A DNA stretch of 44,264 nt from positions 1 through 44,264 of the forward strand of contig CAZEFK010000029.1 of NCBI GenBank assembly GCA_964511405.1, given 5' to 3'. Below are positions 35,163 to 43,438 of this stretch, piece after piece. Made by a program: the position numbers and the translations under genes. This DNA is from CAZEFK01 sp964511405. GTDB taxonomy: Bacteria > Pseudomonadota > Alphaproteobacteria > Elsterales > Elsteraceae. Within the stretch, counting starts at the first letter, position 1. Every line of letters starts with the position of its first letter. The notes under the pieces were generated by a model that did no database searches, was not told the DNA's origin, and worked only from the letters and a program-made list of their open reading frames with translations.

Positions 35163-37208
35163 ATGGCACGACGGACGACGGACAGGGTTCAGCGGGCAGC
35201 GGCCGCCGCGGTGGCCGCGCTGATCGGCACGGCCGGTGCCGCCGGCGCCCAGACCGCGATGGTCACCGCGCAGCCGTCGCCGGACGCGACCGTCGCCCCC
35301 TATTTCGCCGATCCGGCCGGCGAGCCGGCGGTCGGCCGCGACGCGCTGATCCGGCAATTGCGCCAAAAGCTCAAATATGTGTTCGTGATCTTCAACGAGA
35401 ACCATTCGTTCGACAACGAGTTCGGCACCTTCCCCGGCGCCAACGGCCTCTATGCCGATGCTCGCGGGCCGCGCGACGCCGCCCACACGCCGGGCTTCGA
35501 GCAGACCTACAAGGACGCGAGCGGCCAGACCGTGACCGTGCGGCCGTTCCGGATCGGACCGGCCCAGAACGCCAGCTTCGTCGACAGCGTCGACCACGGC
35601 CATGGCGGCCTGGCCAAGAAGATCAACGTCGTCAATGGCACGGCCGCGATGGACGGCTTCGCGGGCGACGAATATCAGCGCTTCGCGTCGAAGGGCGGCG
35701 CCGCCAACCAGGCCATGGGCACGCAGTTCGCACGGCTGGTGATGAGCCACATCGACTGCGACACCATCCCGTTCTTCTGGCAGTACGCGAACCGCTTCGT
35801 GCTGTTCGACAACATCTTCGCGACCGAAGACACGCCATCGACGCCCAACGCCATCGCCATGATCGCCGGGCAGGCGGGCGAAACCCAGTGGGTCAAGCAC
35901 GGCGCCGAGCCGCAGGCGATGACCATGGGTTCGCATTCCGGCAAGCTGCAGGCGGTGCCGCTGGTCAACGACCCGCAGCCGTTTTACGGCTCGCAGTACG
36001 ACACCACGGCGGCCGAGCGCCAGCCGTCCAGCCCCAGCGAAAACTACGGCGACGGCAACATCGCCGCAAACCTGACCTTCGCCAGCCTGCCGCTGACCCT
36101 GACCGGTAAGCGGCTGGGCGAAGTGGTCAAGCGGGACCACGCCGCCGAGACGGACCTGTCCGATATCCAGCAGGACATTCCCTTCATCACCTCGAAGGGC
36201 GGCGCCCCGGTCGCCTGGCGCTGGTACCAGCAGGGCTATGACCATGAGCCCTACGACGCGGCCGGCCAGACCACCCATGTCGGCTATGTCAGCCACCACC
36301 AGGGCCCGCAATATTTCGGCTATGTCGCCAACAACCCGGCGTTCCGCGGCAACCTGCGCGGCACCGGCGACTTCTTCGACGACATGGCGGCCGGCGACCT
36401 GCCCGAGGCCGGGGGCGTGTTCTACGTCCGCGGCGGCTTCGGCAACCTGCAGGGCCTGAAGCCGCCGATCCAGAACGCCAGCTTCCCGGGGCCGCTGACC
36501 CAGGCCGACCGCGACGCCATCGCCAAGGCCAAGTCCGGCGACGACGACCATCCGGGCTACACCGACCGCATGATCAGCGAGGCCATGGCCGCGCGCGTGA
36601 TCAACGCCGTCGCCGCCCGGCCCGAGATCTGGAGCCAGAGCGCCATCATCATCACCTATGACGAAAGCGACGGCTTCTACGACCATGTGCCGCCGCGGAT
36701 CCTGTCCTACGGCCCCGACGGGCTGCCGCTGGCGCGCGGCATCCGTATCCCGATGCTGGTGGTCTCGCCCTATGCCCGCGCCCATGTCGTCAGCCACGCC
36801 GAGGGCGACCACAACGCCGTGATCGAGACCATCGAGGCGCTGTTCGACCTGCCGGCCCTGGCCGACCTGCCGGACGAGAAGGCGGCGCTGATCGCCGGCG
36901 CCGATCCCAAGTTCAACGGGCCGAACGGCTTCGTGCAGCATCACCTGGGTCCGCGCGACATCAACACGCCCGAGACCGACGACCTGCTGTCGGCCTTCGA
37001 CCCCGGCCGGCTGTCGGGCCAGCGCCCGCCGCTGCCGGCCTCCTACGCCACCATCCCCGACGACGTGGTCGCGCAGCTGCCGCATTACGGCGGCAAGGGC
37101 TGCCAGGCGATCGGCATGACCCCGACCGACCTCGCGGCCGGCGCGACGGCGACGCCGGTGCCCGAGCACTTCAATACGCTGCCGGCGACCCTGCCGGCCT
37201 ACAACTGA
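35163..37208 (+). CDS. Secreted phosphoesterase (phospholipase C-like), long form
   Basis: A 681-residue exported member of the same phosphoesterase family, larger than the divergent neighbour. A signal peptide (RAAAAAVAALIGTAGAAGA) is followed by the active-site blocks FNENHSFDNEFG, SHIDCDTIPFFWQYANRFVLFDNIF, ITYDESDGFYDHVPPR and VVSPYARAH. The ATG at 35163 follows GAAAGGGA; a GTG at 35139 would add eight residues. The two genes diverge around the PhoB-like box, so they probably form a phosphate-scavenging pair. The stop codon is part of a 15-base tandem duplication at 37194-37223. Confidence 0.9.
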   Translation: MARRTTDRVQRAAAAAVAALIGTAGAAGAQTAMVTAQPSPDATVAPYFADPAGEPAVGRDALIRQLRQKLKYVFVIFNENHSFDNEFGTFPGANGLYADARGPRDAAHTPGFEQTYKDASGQTVTVRPFRIGPAQNASFVDSVDHGHGGLAKKINVVNGTAAMDGFAGDEYQRFASKGGAANQAMGTQFARLVMSHIDCDTIPFFWQYANRFVLFDNIFATEDTPSTPNAIAMIAGQAGETQWVKHGAEPQAMTMGSHSGKLQAVPLVNDPQPFYGSQYDTTAAERQPSSPSENYGDGNIAANLTFASLPLTLTGKRLGEVVKRDHAAETDLSDIQQDIPFITSKGGAPVAWRWYQQGYDHEPYDAAGQTTHVGYVSHHQGPQYFGYVANNPAFRGNLRGTGDFFDDMAAGDLPEAGGVFYVRGGFGNLQGLKPPIQNASFPGPLTQADRDAIAKAKSGDDDHPGYTDRMISEAMAARVINAVAARPEIWSQSAIIITYDESDGFYDHVPPRILSYGPDGLPLARGIRIPMLVVSPYARAHVVSHAEGDHNAVIETIEALFDLPALADLPDEKAALIAGADPKFNGPNGFVQHHLGPRDINTPETDDLLSAFDPGRLSGQRPPLPASYATIPDDVVAQLPHYGGKGCQAIGMTPTDLAAGATATPVPEHFNTLPATLPAYN

Positions 37209-37223
37209 CCGGCCTACAACTGA
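37194..37223. repeat. 15-base tandem duplication across a stop codon
   Basis: CCGGCCTACAACTGA occurs twice back to back (37194-37208 and 37209-37223). The first copy contains the phosphoesterase stop codon TGA; the second carries an in-frame copy of it just downstream. In the frame of the next gene the two copies read as a small repeat that continues into a hydrophobic leader. Confidence 0.85.
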
Positions 37224-37258
37224 CGGGCCGGACGTTCGCCGCCGCCATCCTGCTGTGG

Positions 37259-38164
37259 ATGGCGGCGGCCGGCACGGCGCCGGCTTCGGCCGGCGTCGTG
37301 CTCGACCGCATCCATGGCACCGGGGTCCTGCGCTGCGGTGCCGCGGCCCGCGCCGGGTTCGCCGAGGCGACCGCCGCCAGCGCCGCCGGCCTCGGTGTCG
37401 AGCTGTGCCGGGCGGTGGCGATCGCGGTCCTGGGTCCTGATGCGACCGTGGCCGTCACGGTCCTGGAGTCGGCCAAGGACTATGACGCCGTCCGCAGCGG
37501 CGCCGAGGATTTGGTGTTCCTGACCGGCGGCGACGCCGCCGAACAGGCGCTGGCGGCTATGCTGGTGCCTGGCCCCACCGTATTCGTGGACCCGCTGTCC
37601 GTGCTGGTGCCCACCGCGGCGCCCGTCAAAGGGGTATCGGACCTGGCCGGGCAGCCGGTCTGCCTGATCACCGGCAGCCCGGCCCAGCGCGCGCTTGAGG
37701 CGGCCGCGGCGCGGCAGCACCTGGCGATCGCCCGCATGGCGTTCCAGGAAGACGTCGAGATGTACGACGCCTACGCCGTCGGCCAATGCCGGGCGATGGT
37801 CGGCTTCGCGACCGAGTTGGGGCCGTATCAGGCCCCGTTCGGCATCAACCGGCTCGCCAGCCGATTGCTCCAGGAGCCGCTGGCCCTGGTGCCGGTCATC
37901 GCCGCCACCGGCACGCAAGACGGGTCCTGGTCCGCACTCGCCTTCTGGCTGCTGCAGGCGATCGTGCAGGACGGCGGCAGCGCGGCCCTGCCCGCCGGCG
38001 CCCTGGCACCGCGTCCGGCCTGGCGCTCCGACATCGCCCAGGCCCTCGGCAGCTATGCCGACATGGTCCGCCGGACGGTCGGCGCCGACTCGCCGCTGCG
38101 CTTGGCGCCAGGCGTCAGCGCGCCTTGGCCCGCCGGCGTGCTGCTGCCGCCGGCAGTCGAATGA
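37259..38164 (+). CDS. Family 3 solute-binding-like protein, divergent
   Basis: A 301-residue protein (from the first ATG) that resembles amino-acid ABC binding proteins of the AapJ type: VVLDRIHGTGVLRCGAAARAGFAEAT, GVELCRAVAIAVLGPDATV, KDYDAVRSGAEDLVFLTG and VYEM-like EDVEMYDAYAVGQCRAMVG. Many typical family residues are changed, so it may be degenerate or specialised. The frame upstream of 37259 encodes FAAAILLW, so the signal peptide appears to begin before the ATG; only CTG codons (37205, 37220) are available there. No permease or ATPase gene is beside it. It follows the phospholipase C-like gene closely on the same strand. Confidence 0.65.
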   Translation: MAAAGTAPASAGVVLDRIHGTGVLRCGAAARAGFAEATAASAAGLGVELCRAVAIAVLGPDATVAVTVLESAKDYDAVRSGAEDLVFLTGGDAAEQALAAMLVPGPTVFVDPLSVLVPTAAPVKGVSDLAGQPVCLITGSPAQRALEAAAARQHLAIARMAFQEDVEMYDAYAVGQCRAMVGFATELGPYQAPFGINRLASRLLQEPLALVPVIAATGTQDGSWSALAFWLLQAIVQDGGSAALPAGALAPRPAWRSDIAQALGSYADMVRRTVGADSPLRLAPGVSAPWPAGVLLPPAVE

Positions 38165-38218
38165 CGCCGCTCGGGCCGGAGACCGAACCTCGGTCCCCGG
38201 CCGCCCGGCGCGGACCGT

Positions 38219-38389
38219 CTAGTGGGTCGTCCTCAGGCGATCGATTTCATCCTTTATTCTAAGTTTCTGCCGCTTGAGATCGGTCAAATATTGCTGATTG
38301 GGATAACTACGAGCTGCTTCTTCGTGAATGGCCAGGTCCAGAGTTGCGTGCTTGTTGCGGAGCGACTGAATGCGTTCGTCCTTGGCCAT
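38219..38389 (-). CDS. DUF465 (YdcH-like) small protein (1)
   Basis: A 56-residue helical protein of the DUF465/YdcH family, whose members are short, charged and of unknown function. It shows RIQSLRNKHATLDLAIHEE and LTDLKRQKLRIKDEIDRLR, the two helices of the family hairpin. The ATG at 38389 is preceded by GGAAGGTC. A second member lies about 700 bases away (39089-39289) on the other strand. Nothing here ties it to a pathway. Confidence 0.85.
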   Translation of the reverse strand: MAKDERIQSLRNKHATLDLAIHEEAARSYPNQQYLTDLKRQKLRIKDEIDRLRTTH

Positions 38390-38519
38390 CGGTGACCTTC
38401 CACGATGAGTTGTCACTACGCGCAGTCAGGCCTAACGTACTTCCACGTCATCGGATTGTAACCGACGTCACGGTGCCAACCCAACCGATTTGATGGCTGC
38501 TACGCAGCCTGGCGGGGGG

Positions 38520-38975
38520 TCACAGGGCCGCAACGAGGATCGCGACCGCGCCCCCGTCGCGCCCGGCCCGGTAGCCCGGCAGCCGGCCGATGCAGGCCTG
38601 CAGATTGGCGATGGCGGCGTCGGTGGACGGCCGCGCGCCAGGCGGCGGCAACAGCCGGGCCAGGGCATCGAGCTGTACCCGCTCGGCTCGGCGCTCGGCG
38701 GCGATGACCAAGGCACGCAGGTCGGCCACCGCCTCGGTCTCGATGCCGTCGGGCGGTGCCTTCAAGGCGCGCCGGGTCAGGCGCAGCGGCCGCACGGCGG
38801 CCTCGGCCCATGCCGCGGACAACCCGGTCCATGCGGCGAGAGCCGCCTCGTCCAGCACCACGCCCCGGACCTGGCCCGCGAACAGCGCCGCCAGCAGCAG
38901 CGGCAGGTCGGCGCCGGCTTCGTCCTGCAACGCCAGCAGCGCCGGCGCGACGCCGGGGCGGCCATAGACGTCCAC
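38520..38975 (-). CDS. TIGR02444-family protein, start uncertain
   Basis: A protein of at least 151 residues belonging to TIGR02444, a conserved family of unknown function. The match is DVYGRPGVAPALLALQDEAGADLPLLLAALFAGQ followed by ALKAPPDGIETEAVADLRALVIAAE. The first available start, GTG 38975, cuts the family's N-terminal helix: the in-frame codons before it read ALWDYAVDVY, the conserved LW region, yet no ATG, GTG or TTG lies upstream before the frame runs into the opposite-strand DUF465 gene. A rare start or a lost start codon is implied. Confidence 0.75.
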   Translation of the reverse strand: MDVYGRPGVAPALLALQDEAGADLPLLLAALFAGQVRGVVLDEAALAAWTGLSAAWAEAAVRPLRLTRRALKAPPDGIETEAVADLRALVIAAERRAERVQLDALARLLPPPGARPSTDAAIANLQACIGRLPGYRAGRDGGAVAILVAAL

Positions 38976-39088
38976 GGCATAGTCCCATAGCGCCGCGGCG
39001 ACGCTCGGTCTGTCAGGAATTGGTGGACCCCGCCCCGGTGGTTGCCTAAAACGCCATGCCGGGAACCCGGTCTACCAACTGGACCAGC

Positions 39089-39289
39089 ATGGAAGATTTG
39101 GAGACGTTGCGCCTCAGGCTGGAGCAGCTCAAGGTCGAGCATCGCGACCTTGACGATGTGATCGGCCGGCTGACCCAAAGCGGTCCGTTCGACCAGCTGC
39201 AGATCCAGCGGCTGAAGAAGCGCAAGCTCGTCCTCAAGGACCTGATCGCCCGGGTCGAGAACCAGCTTCTGCCCGATATCATCGCCTGA
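39089..39289 (+). CDS. DUF465 (YdcH-like) small protein (2)
   Basis: A 66-residue helical hairpin protein of the DUF465/YdcH family, with LETLRLRLEQLKVEHRDLDDVIGRL and IQRLKKRKLVLKDLIARVENQL. I choose the Met at 39089; ATG 39056 would add eleven residues without family similarity. The Shine-Dalgarno at either start is weak. Its 3' end overlaps the convergent TPR gene by 11 bases. Function unknown. Confidence 0.85.
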   Translation: MEDLETLRLRLEQLKVEHRDLDDVIGRLTQSGPFDQLQIQRLKKRKLVLKDLIARVENQLLPDIIA

Positions 39290-40907
39290 CCGCGGCCCAC
39301 TGCGCCAGCGCGTCGGCCATTTCGGCCACGACCGGCCGCCAATCGCCGCGCCGGCGCTGGCGGAACAGCCGCAGCGACGGGTACCAGGGCGTATCGGCGC
39401 GCCCCAGCAGCCAGCGCCAGTCCGGCACCATGGGCAGCAGCACCCAGGCCGGACAGCCGAGCGCGCCCGCCAGGTGCGCGACCGAGGTGTCCGACGTCAC
39501 CAGCAGGTCGAGATGGGCGAGCGCCGCCGCGGTCTCGCCGAAATCGGCCAGGTCCTCGCCGACGTCGCGCACCTCGGGCGGCAGGCCCTCGGCCAGGTCG
39601 CGGCGGCCGTCGCCGACCTGCAGGACGATCCACTGGATGCCGGGCATCGCCAGGAGCGGCCGCATGGCGGGTAGCCGCGGCGACCGCCAGCGGTCCTCCG
39701 CGAACTGCGGATTGCCGGCCCACACCAGCCCGACCTTGGGCCCGACCTTGGGGCCAAGCCCGGCCAGCCGCTCGGCCCAGGCCGCGACGCGTCCGGGCGG
39801 GGGCGCCAGATAGGGCACGGCGCCCGGGATCCGGTCCGGCTCGACGCCCAGCACGCCCGGCAGGCTGCCGAGCGGGCAGCCGAACGCCACTGGCGGGAAA
39901 TCCGCAGGCTCCGACCCGACCTGGTCGACCCCGGCCAGGCTCGCCATCACCGGCCGCATCGGCGGCGGCACCGCCAGCAGCACATGGCCGCCTGATGCGG
40001 CCACCGCCGGCACCAGCCGCGCGAACTGGATAATGTCGCCGGCGCCCTGCTCGGCCCACAACAGGACAGTGCGGCCGGCCAGCGGCTCGCCCTGCCAGCG
40101 CGGCAGGGCGGCGGCCCACGCCGGTGCCTCGGGTGGCCGGATGCCCGACCGGCGCTCATAGCCCGGCCAGCCTTCGCGCCAGCGGCCGGCCAGCAGCAGC
40201 GTGCTGGCATGGCTGACCGCGGGCTCGGCCCAGTCCGGCCGCAGTCGCGCGGCCGCCGCGAAGCGGTCCAGGGCAGCCTCCAGCCGGCCGGGATCGGTGC
40301 CGCCGTCGGCCGCGGCCTGGCAATGCGCCAGCAGCAGCACCGTGCCCCGGTTGTTCTGGGCCTCGGCGAAGTCCGGCCGTGCGGCCAGGGCGGCGTCGAG
40401 CCGGGCCGCCGCTTCGTCCAGGCGGCCGCGGTCGGCGAGCAGGTTGGCCAGATCCTTGTGCAGCACCGGCACCAGATCGGGCTGATCCGCGGCCTGCGCC
40501 AAGGCCGCGTGCAGGTCGGCCTCGGCCTCGTCCAGGCGGCCCAGGCGGCGCCGCGCATTGGCGCGGTTGGCCAGCGCCTGCGGCCAGTGTGGCCGCAGCG
40601 CCAGAGCCCGGTCCAAGGCGGCGGCGGCCTCGCCGGGCGGCAGCAGTGTTGCCAGGTTGAACCAGCCGTCGGGATGATCGGGCCGGAGGGCGGTCAAACG
40701 TCGCAAGGTGGCGAGCGCGGCCTCGGCGCGCCCGACTGCTTGCTGCAGCAGGGCCAGGTTCACGAGGGTCGGTGCATGGGCCGGCACCGCCTGCAGCACC
40801 GCGGCGTAGGCCGCTTCCGCCTGGTCCAGCCGGCCGGCCTGGTGATGGCCGACCGCCGTCATGAACCACTGCTCGGCCGCCGCGATCGCCTCCGATCCGG
40901 CCTCCAC
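39279..40907 (-). CDS. TPR-repeat glycosyltransferase-like protein (2)
   Basis: A 542-residue paralogue of the protein at 13726-15054. The N-terminal half is a TPR array (about residues 10-245), longer than in the paralogue, and the C-terminal half is the same GT-like domain (TVLLWAEQGAGDIIQFARLVPAVAASGG, VGLVWAGNPQF, LDLLVTSDTSVAHLAGALGCPAWVLLP, DWRWLLGRADTPWYPSLRLFRQ). A 12-base tandem duplication gives the peptide GPKVGPKVG. The start is a GTG at 40907 with GGGAGG eight bases upstream. It is divergent from purE and overlaps the DUF465 gene at its end. Donor and acceptor are unknown. Confidence 0.86.
   Translation of the reverse strand: MEAGSEAIAAAEQWFMTAVGHHQAGRLDQAEAAYAAVLQAVPAHAPTLVNLALLQQAVGRAEAALATLRRLTALRPDHPDGWFNLATLLPPGEAAAALDRALALRPHWPQALANRANARRRLGRLDEAEADLHAALAQAADQPDLVPVLHKDLANLLADRGRLDEAAARLDAALAARPDFAEAQNNRGTVLLLAHCQAAADGGTDPGRLEAALDRFAAAARLRPDWAEPAVSHASTLLLAGRWREGWPGYERRSGIRPPEAPAWAAALPRWQGEPLAGRTVLLWAEQGAGDIIQFARLVPAVAASGGHVLLAVPPPMRPVMASLAGVDQVGSEPADFPPVAFGCPLGSLPGVLGVEPDRIPGAVPYLAPPPGRVAAWAERLAGLGPKVGPKVGLVWAGNPQFAEDRWRSPRLPAMRPLLAMPGIQWIVLQVGDGRRDLAEGLPPEVRDVGEDLADFGETAAALAHLDLLVTSDTSVAHLAGALGCPAWVLLPMVPDWRWLLGRADTPWYPSLRLFRQRRRGDWRPVVAEMADALAQWAAVRR
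39729..39752. repeat. 12-base tandem duplication in the second TPR gene
   Basis: CCCGACCTTGGG is present twice without a gap (39729-39740, 39741-39752), adding four codons (read as GPKV GPKV in the protein). It keeps the frame and probably alters only a loop before the GLVWAG strand. Confidence 0.8.
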
Positions 40908-40995
40908 CCTTGAACCTCCCTTGACCCGGCCTGAAACCCGCGGTTCTTAGCATCGGCGCTGGCAACAGGCCATGGCGGCGCGGGCAGGGAGCGGC

Positions 40996-41502
40996 ATGGA
41001 GCAACGGGACGACAGCAACGCGGTGGTCGGGCTGGTCATGGGCAGCCAGAGCGACTGGGAGACCATGCGCCACGCCGCCGCCGCCCTCGAGCGGCTGGAA
41101 ATCCCGTTCGAGGCGCGGATCGTCTCGGCGCACCGCACGCCCGAGCGGCTGGCGGCCTATGCCGCCGGCGCCCGCGGCCGTGGCCTGAACGTGATCATCG
41201 CCGGCGCCGGCGGTGCGGCCCACTTGCCGGGCATGCTCGCGGCCATGACCCCCTTGCCGGTGTTCGGCGTGCCGGTCGAGAGCCATGCGCTCAAGGGCAT
41301 GGACAGCCTGCTGTCGATCGTCCAGATGCCGGCGGGCGTGCCGGTCGGGACCCTGGCCATCGGCCGGGCCGGGGCCGTCAACGCGGCGCTGCTGGCGGCG
41401 GCGGTGCTGGCCCTCGGCGATCCGGCCCTGGCCGGCCGCCTCGACGCCTTCCGCGCCGCCCAGACCGCCGGTGTCGCCGAACGGCCGACGGAGGAATCAT
41501 GA
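40996..41502 (+). CDS. purE: 5-(Carboxyamino)imidazole ribonucleotide mutase
   Basis: PurE converts N5-CAIR to CAIR in de novo purine synthesis. The 168-residue protein has GLVMGSQSDWETM (phosphate loop, residues 12-24), the catalytic SAHRTPE (His46) and AGAGGAAHLPGM, all class I PurE hallmarks. The ATG at 40996 is supported by AGGGAGC upstream; an earlier start adds eight residues. It is coupled to purK by an ATGA overlap, the usual purEK operon. Confidence 0.96.
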   Translation: MEQRDDSNAVVGLVMGSQSDWETMRHAAAALERLEIPFEARIVSAHRTPERLAAYAAGARGRGLNVIIAGAGGAAHLPGMLAAMTPLPVFGVPVESHALKGMDSLLSIVQMPAGVPVGTLAIGRAGAVNAALLAAAVLALGDPALAGRLDAFRAAQTAGVAERPTEES

Positions 41503-42590
41503 GCCTGGCGCCGCCGCTGCCGCCGGGCAGCACCATCGGCATCCTGGGCGGTGGACAGCTTGGCCGCATGACCGCGATGGCCGCGGCGCAGCTCGGCTAC
41601 CGCACCCATGTCCTGACACCAGACGCCGACGCCCCGGCCTCCCACGTCGCCACGGCCACCACCCGCGGCGCCTATGCCGACCCGGCGGCGCTGGAGGCCT
41701 TCGCCGCCGACATCGACGTGGTGACCTACGAGTTCGAGAACGTGCCGATCGAGCCCGTCCTGTGGCTGGCCGAACGGCGCCCGGTGCGGCCCGGCCCGCG
41801 GGTGCTGCGGGTGTGCCAGGACCGCCTGCGCGAGAAGGACTTCCTCAACCGCATCGGGGTGCCGACGACGCGCTACCGCGGCGTCACCTCCTTCGCCATG
41901 CTGGGCGCTGCGGTCGCCGACATCGGCATGCCGGCCGTGCTCAAGACCACCCGGCTGGGCTATGACGGCCACGGCCAGGCCAAGATCGCCTCGGCCGCCG
42001 ATCTCGCCAATGCCTGGCGCCAGATGGGCAGCGGCGTCGGCATCCTGGAGGCGTTCGTCGACTTCGCCTACGAGGCCTCGGTGATCGTGGCGCGAGGGCC
42101 CGACGGCGCCATGGCCTGCTTCCCGCCCGCCGAGAACCGGCATGCCAACCACATCCTGAAGGTCAGCCGGGTGCCCTCGCCGATGTCGCCCGCGACCCTG
42201 GCCGAGGCCGACCGGATCGCCCGGCTGATCGCCGAGTCGCTCGACCTGGTCGGCCTGCTGTGCATCGAGCTGTTCGTGCTGGCCGACGGCAGCCTGGTCG
42301 CCAACGAGCTGGCGCCGCGGCCGCACAACTCCGGCCACTGGACCTTGGACGCCTGCGTCACCAGCCAGTTCGAGCAGACCGTGCGCGCCATCGCCGGCCT
42401 GCCCTTGGGCTCGACCGAGCGCCTGGCCGATGCCGAGATGGAGAACCTGCTGGGCGACGAGGTGCTGCAGGCCCCGGCCCTGCTGGCCGACCCGCGCGCC
42501 AAGCTTCATCTGTACGGCAAGGCCGAGGCGCGTCCCGGCCGCAAGATGGGCCACGTCACCCGGCTGTTCCCACGCCCTCACCAGACCTGA
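41499..42590 (+). CDS. purK: N5-carboxyaminoimidazole ribonucleotide synthase
   Basis: PurK makes N5-CAIR from AIR, bicarbonate and ATP, feeding PurE. The 363-residue ATP-grasp protein has TIGILGGGQLGRM at the N-terminus, VLKTTRLGYDGHGQ, CFPPAENRHANHIL and NELAPRPHNSGHWTLDAC, the family's conserved blocks. It starts within the purE stop (ATGA). Together with purC at 21195-22169 it supplies three consecutive purine steps in this window. Confidence 0.97.
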   Translation: MSLAPPLPPGSTIGILGGGQLGRMTAMAAAQLGYRTHVLTPDADAPASHVATATTRGAYADPAALEAFAADIDVVTYEFENVPIEPVLWLAERRPVRPGPRVLRVCQDRLREKDFLNRIGVPTTRYRGVTSFAMLGAAVADIGMPAVLKTTRLGYDGHGQAKIASAADLANAWRQMGSGVGILEAFVDFAYEASVIVARGPDGAMACFPPAENRHANHILKVSRVPSPMSPATLAEADRIARLIAESLDLVGLLCIELFVLADGSLVANELAPRPHNSGHWTLDACVTSQFEQTVRAIAGLPLGSTERLADAEMENLLGDEVLQAPALLADPRAKLHLYGKAEARPGRKMGHVTRLFPRPHQT

Positions 42591-42594
42591 GCCG

Positions 42595-43029
42595 TCACCC
42601 GTCATCTCTCGCCAGCAGGTCCAGGGTCAGGCGATCGGCGGTGCCGTCGAAGTACTTGGCCAGCGCCGCAGCGAACGCCGGGTCGGCATCCGGCAGGGAC
42701 GCGAACAGCGTCATGCAGGAATGGAACTTCAGGTCGTCGGGGCTGCCGAAGATGTCGTGCACGGTCCGGCCGTCGACCGCGTTGACCAGCCGGGTGCATT
42801 CGACCAGCCGCGGCCCCAGGACGGGATGCGCCGCATAGGCCACGGCCTCGTCGCGGCCGGCCAGGCCGTAATGCTGGGCGGTGGGGCTGCGCCCCAGGCC
42901 ACGCAGCTGCGGAAAGACGAACCACATCCAATGGCTGCGCTTGCGCCCGGCCGCGAGTTCGGCGCGCACCGCAGCCATGACCGGCTCTTGCGCCTGGACG
43001 AAGCGGTCGAGGTCGAACGGGTCGCGCAT
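42595..43029 (-). CDS. DUF1810 family protein
   Basis: A 144-residue cytoplasmic protein of the DUF1810 family, related to the YfbK/calpastatin-like fold but of unknown function. FDLDRFVQAQEPVMAAVRAELAAGRKRSHWMWFVFPQLRGLG and HYGLAGRDEAVAYAAHPVLGPRL with DDLKFHSCMTLF are the conserved blocks. The ATG at 43029 follows GGAAGG. It converges on purK with only four bases between the stops. Confidence 0.9.
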   Translation of the reverse strand: MRDPFDLDRFVQAQEPVMAAVRAELAAGRKRSHWMWFVFPQLRGLGRSPTAQHYGLAGRDEAVAYAAHPVLGPRLVECTRLVNAVDGRTVHDIFGSPDDLKFHSCMTLFASLPDADPAFAAALAKYFDGTADRLTLDLLARDDG

Positions 43030-43060
43030 CGAGGGCCTTCCCGGAACGGTCCGCCTGTTT

Positions 43061-43357
43061 CTACCGCGTCCAGGTGGTCGTGGTCGACGTGGTGGTAGTG
43101 CTGGACCACACCGGTGCCGGCGGCGTGATGGTGGTGCTGGTGCTCTCGCTGGCGGGCCCGCGCATGGTCTGGTAGGTGGTGCCCTCGGACTCGGTCCGGC
43201 TGCCATCGGGCCGCACCACCGTGCGGCTGGTCATCGTGGCCAGATCGTGCGGCGGCGACGCCAGGCCCGACGGATCGGGCTGCGCCGATACCTGAGCCAC
43301 GGCCGCGCCCGCCAAGCTGCTCAGCGCCACCGCGCCGATCAACCATCGTCGCGCCAT
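43061..43357 (-). CDS. Small secreted Thr-rich protein of unknown function
   Basis: A 98-residue exported protein. It has a short signal peptide (RRWLIGAVALSSLAGAAVA, cleavage near AVA-QV) and no recognised domain. The mature part is hydrophilic, contains SRTVVRPDGSRTESEGTTYQTM and ends in a Ser/Thr-rich tail (STSTTITPPAPVWSSTTTTSTTTTW). It may be a periplasmic or surface protein. It ends 31 bases before the DUF1810 start on the same strand; linkage is unclear. Confidence 0.7.
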   Translation of the reverse strand: MARRWLIGAVALSSLAGAAVAQVSAQPDPSGLASPPHDLATMTSRTVVRPDGSRTESEGTTYQTMRGPASESTSTTITPPAPVWSSTTTTSTTTTWTR

Positions 43358-43438
43358 GTCCTGCACTCCCGCAGTTGAGTCGTGCCGGTAACGGACGGAG
43401 CAGGCCACCAATCCCCTCCAGCCTGCTATGGTGAACCC

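Noticed and set aside
35109..37169. Minus-strand frame of 686 codons opposite the phospholipase-like gene
   Set aside because: Antisense shadow; the plus strand has a signal peptide and all phosphoesterase motifs.
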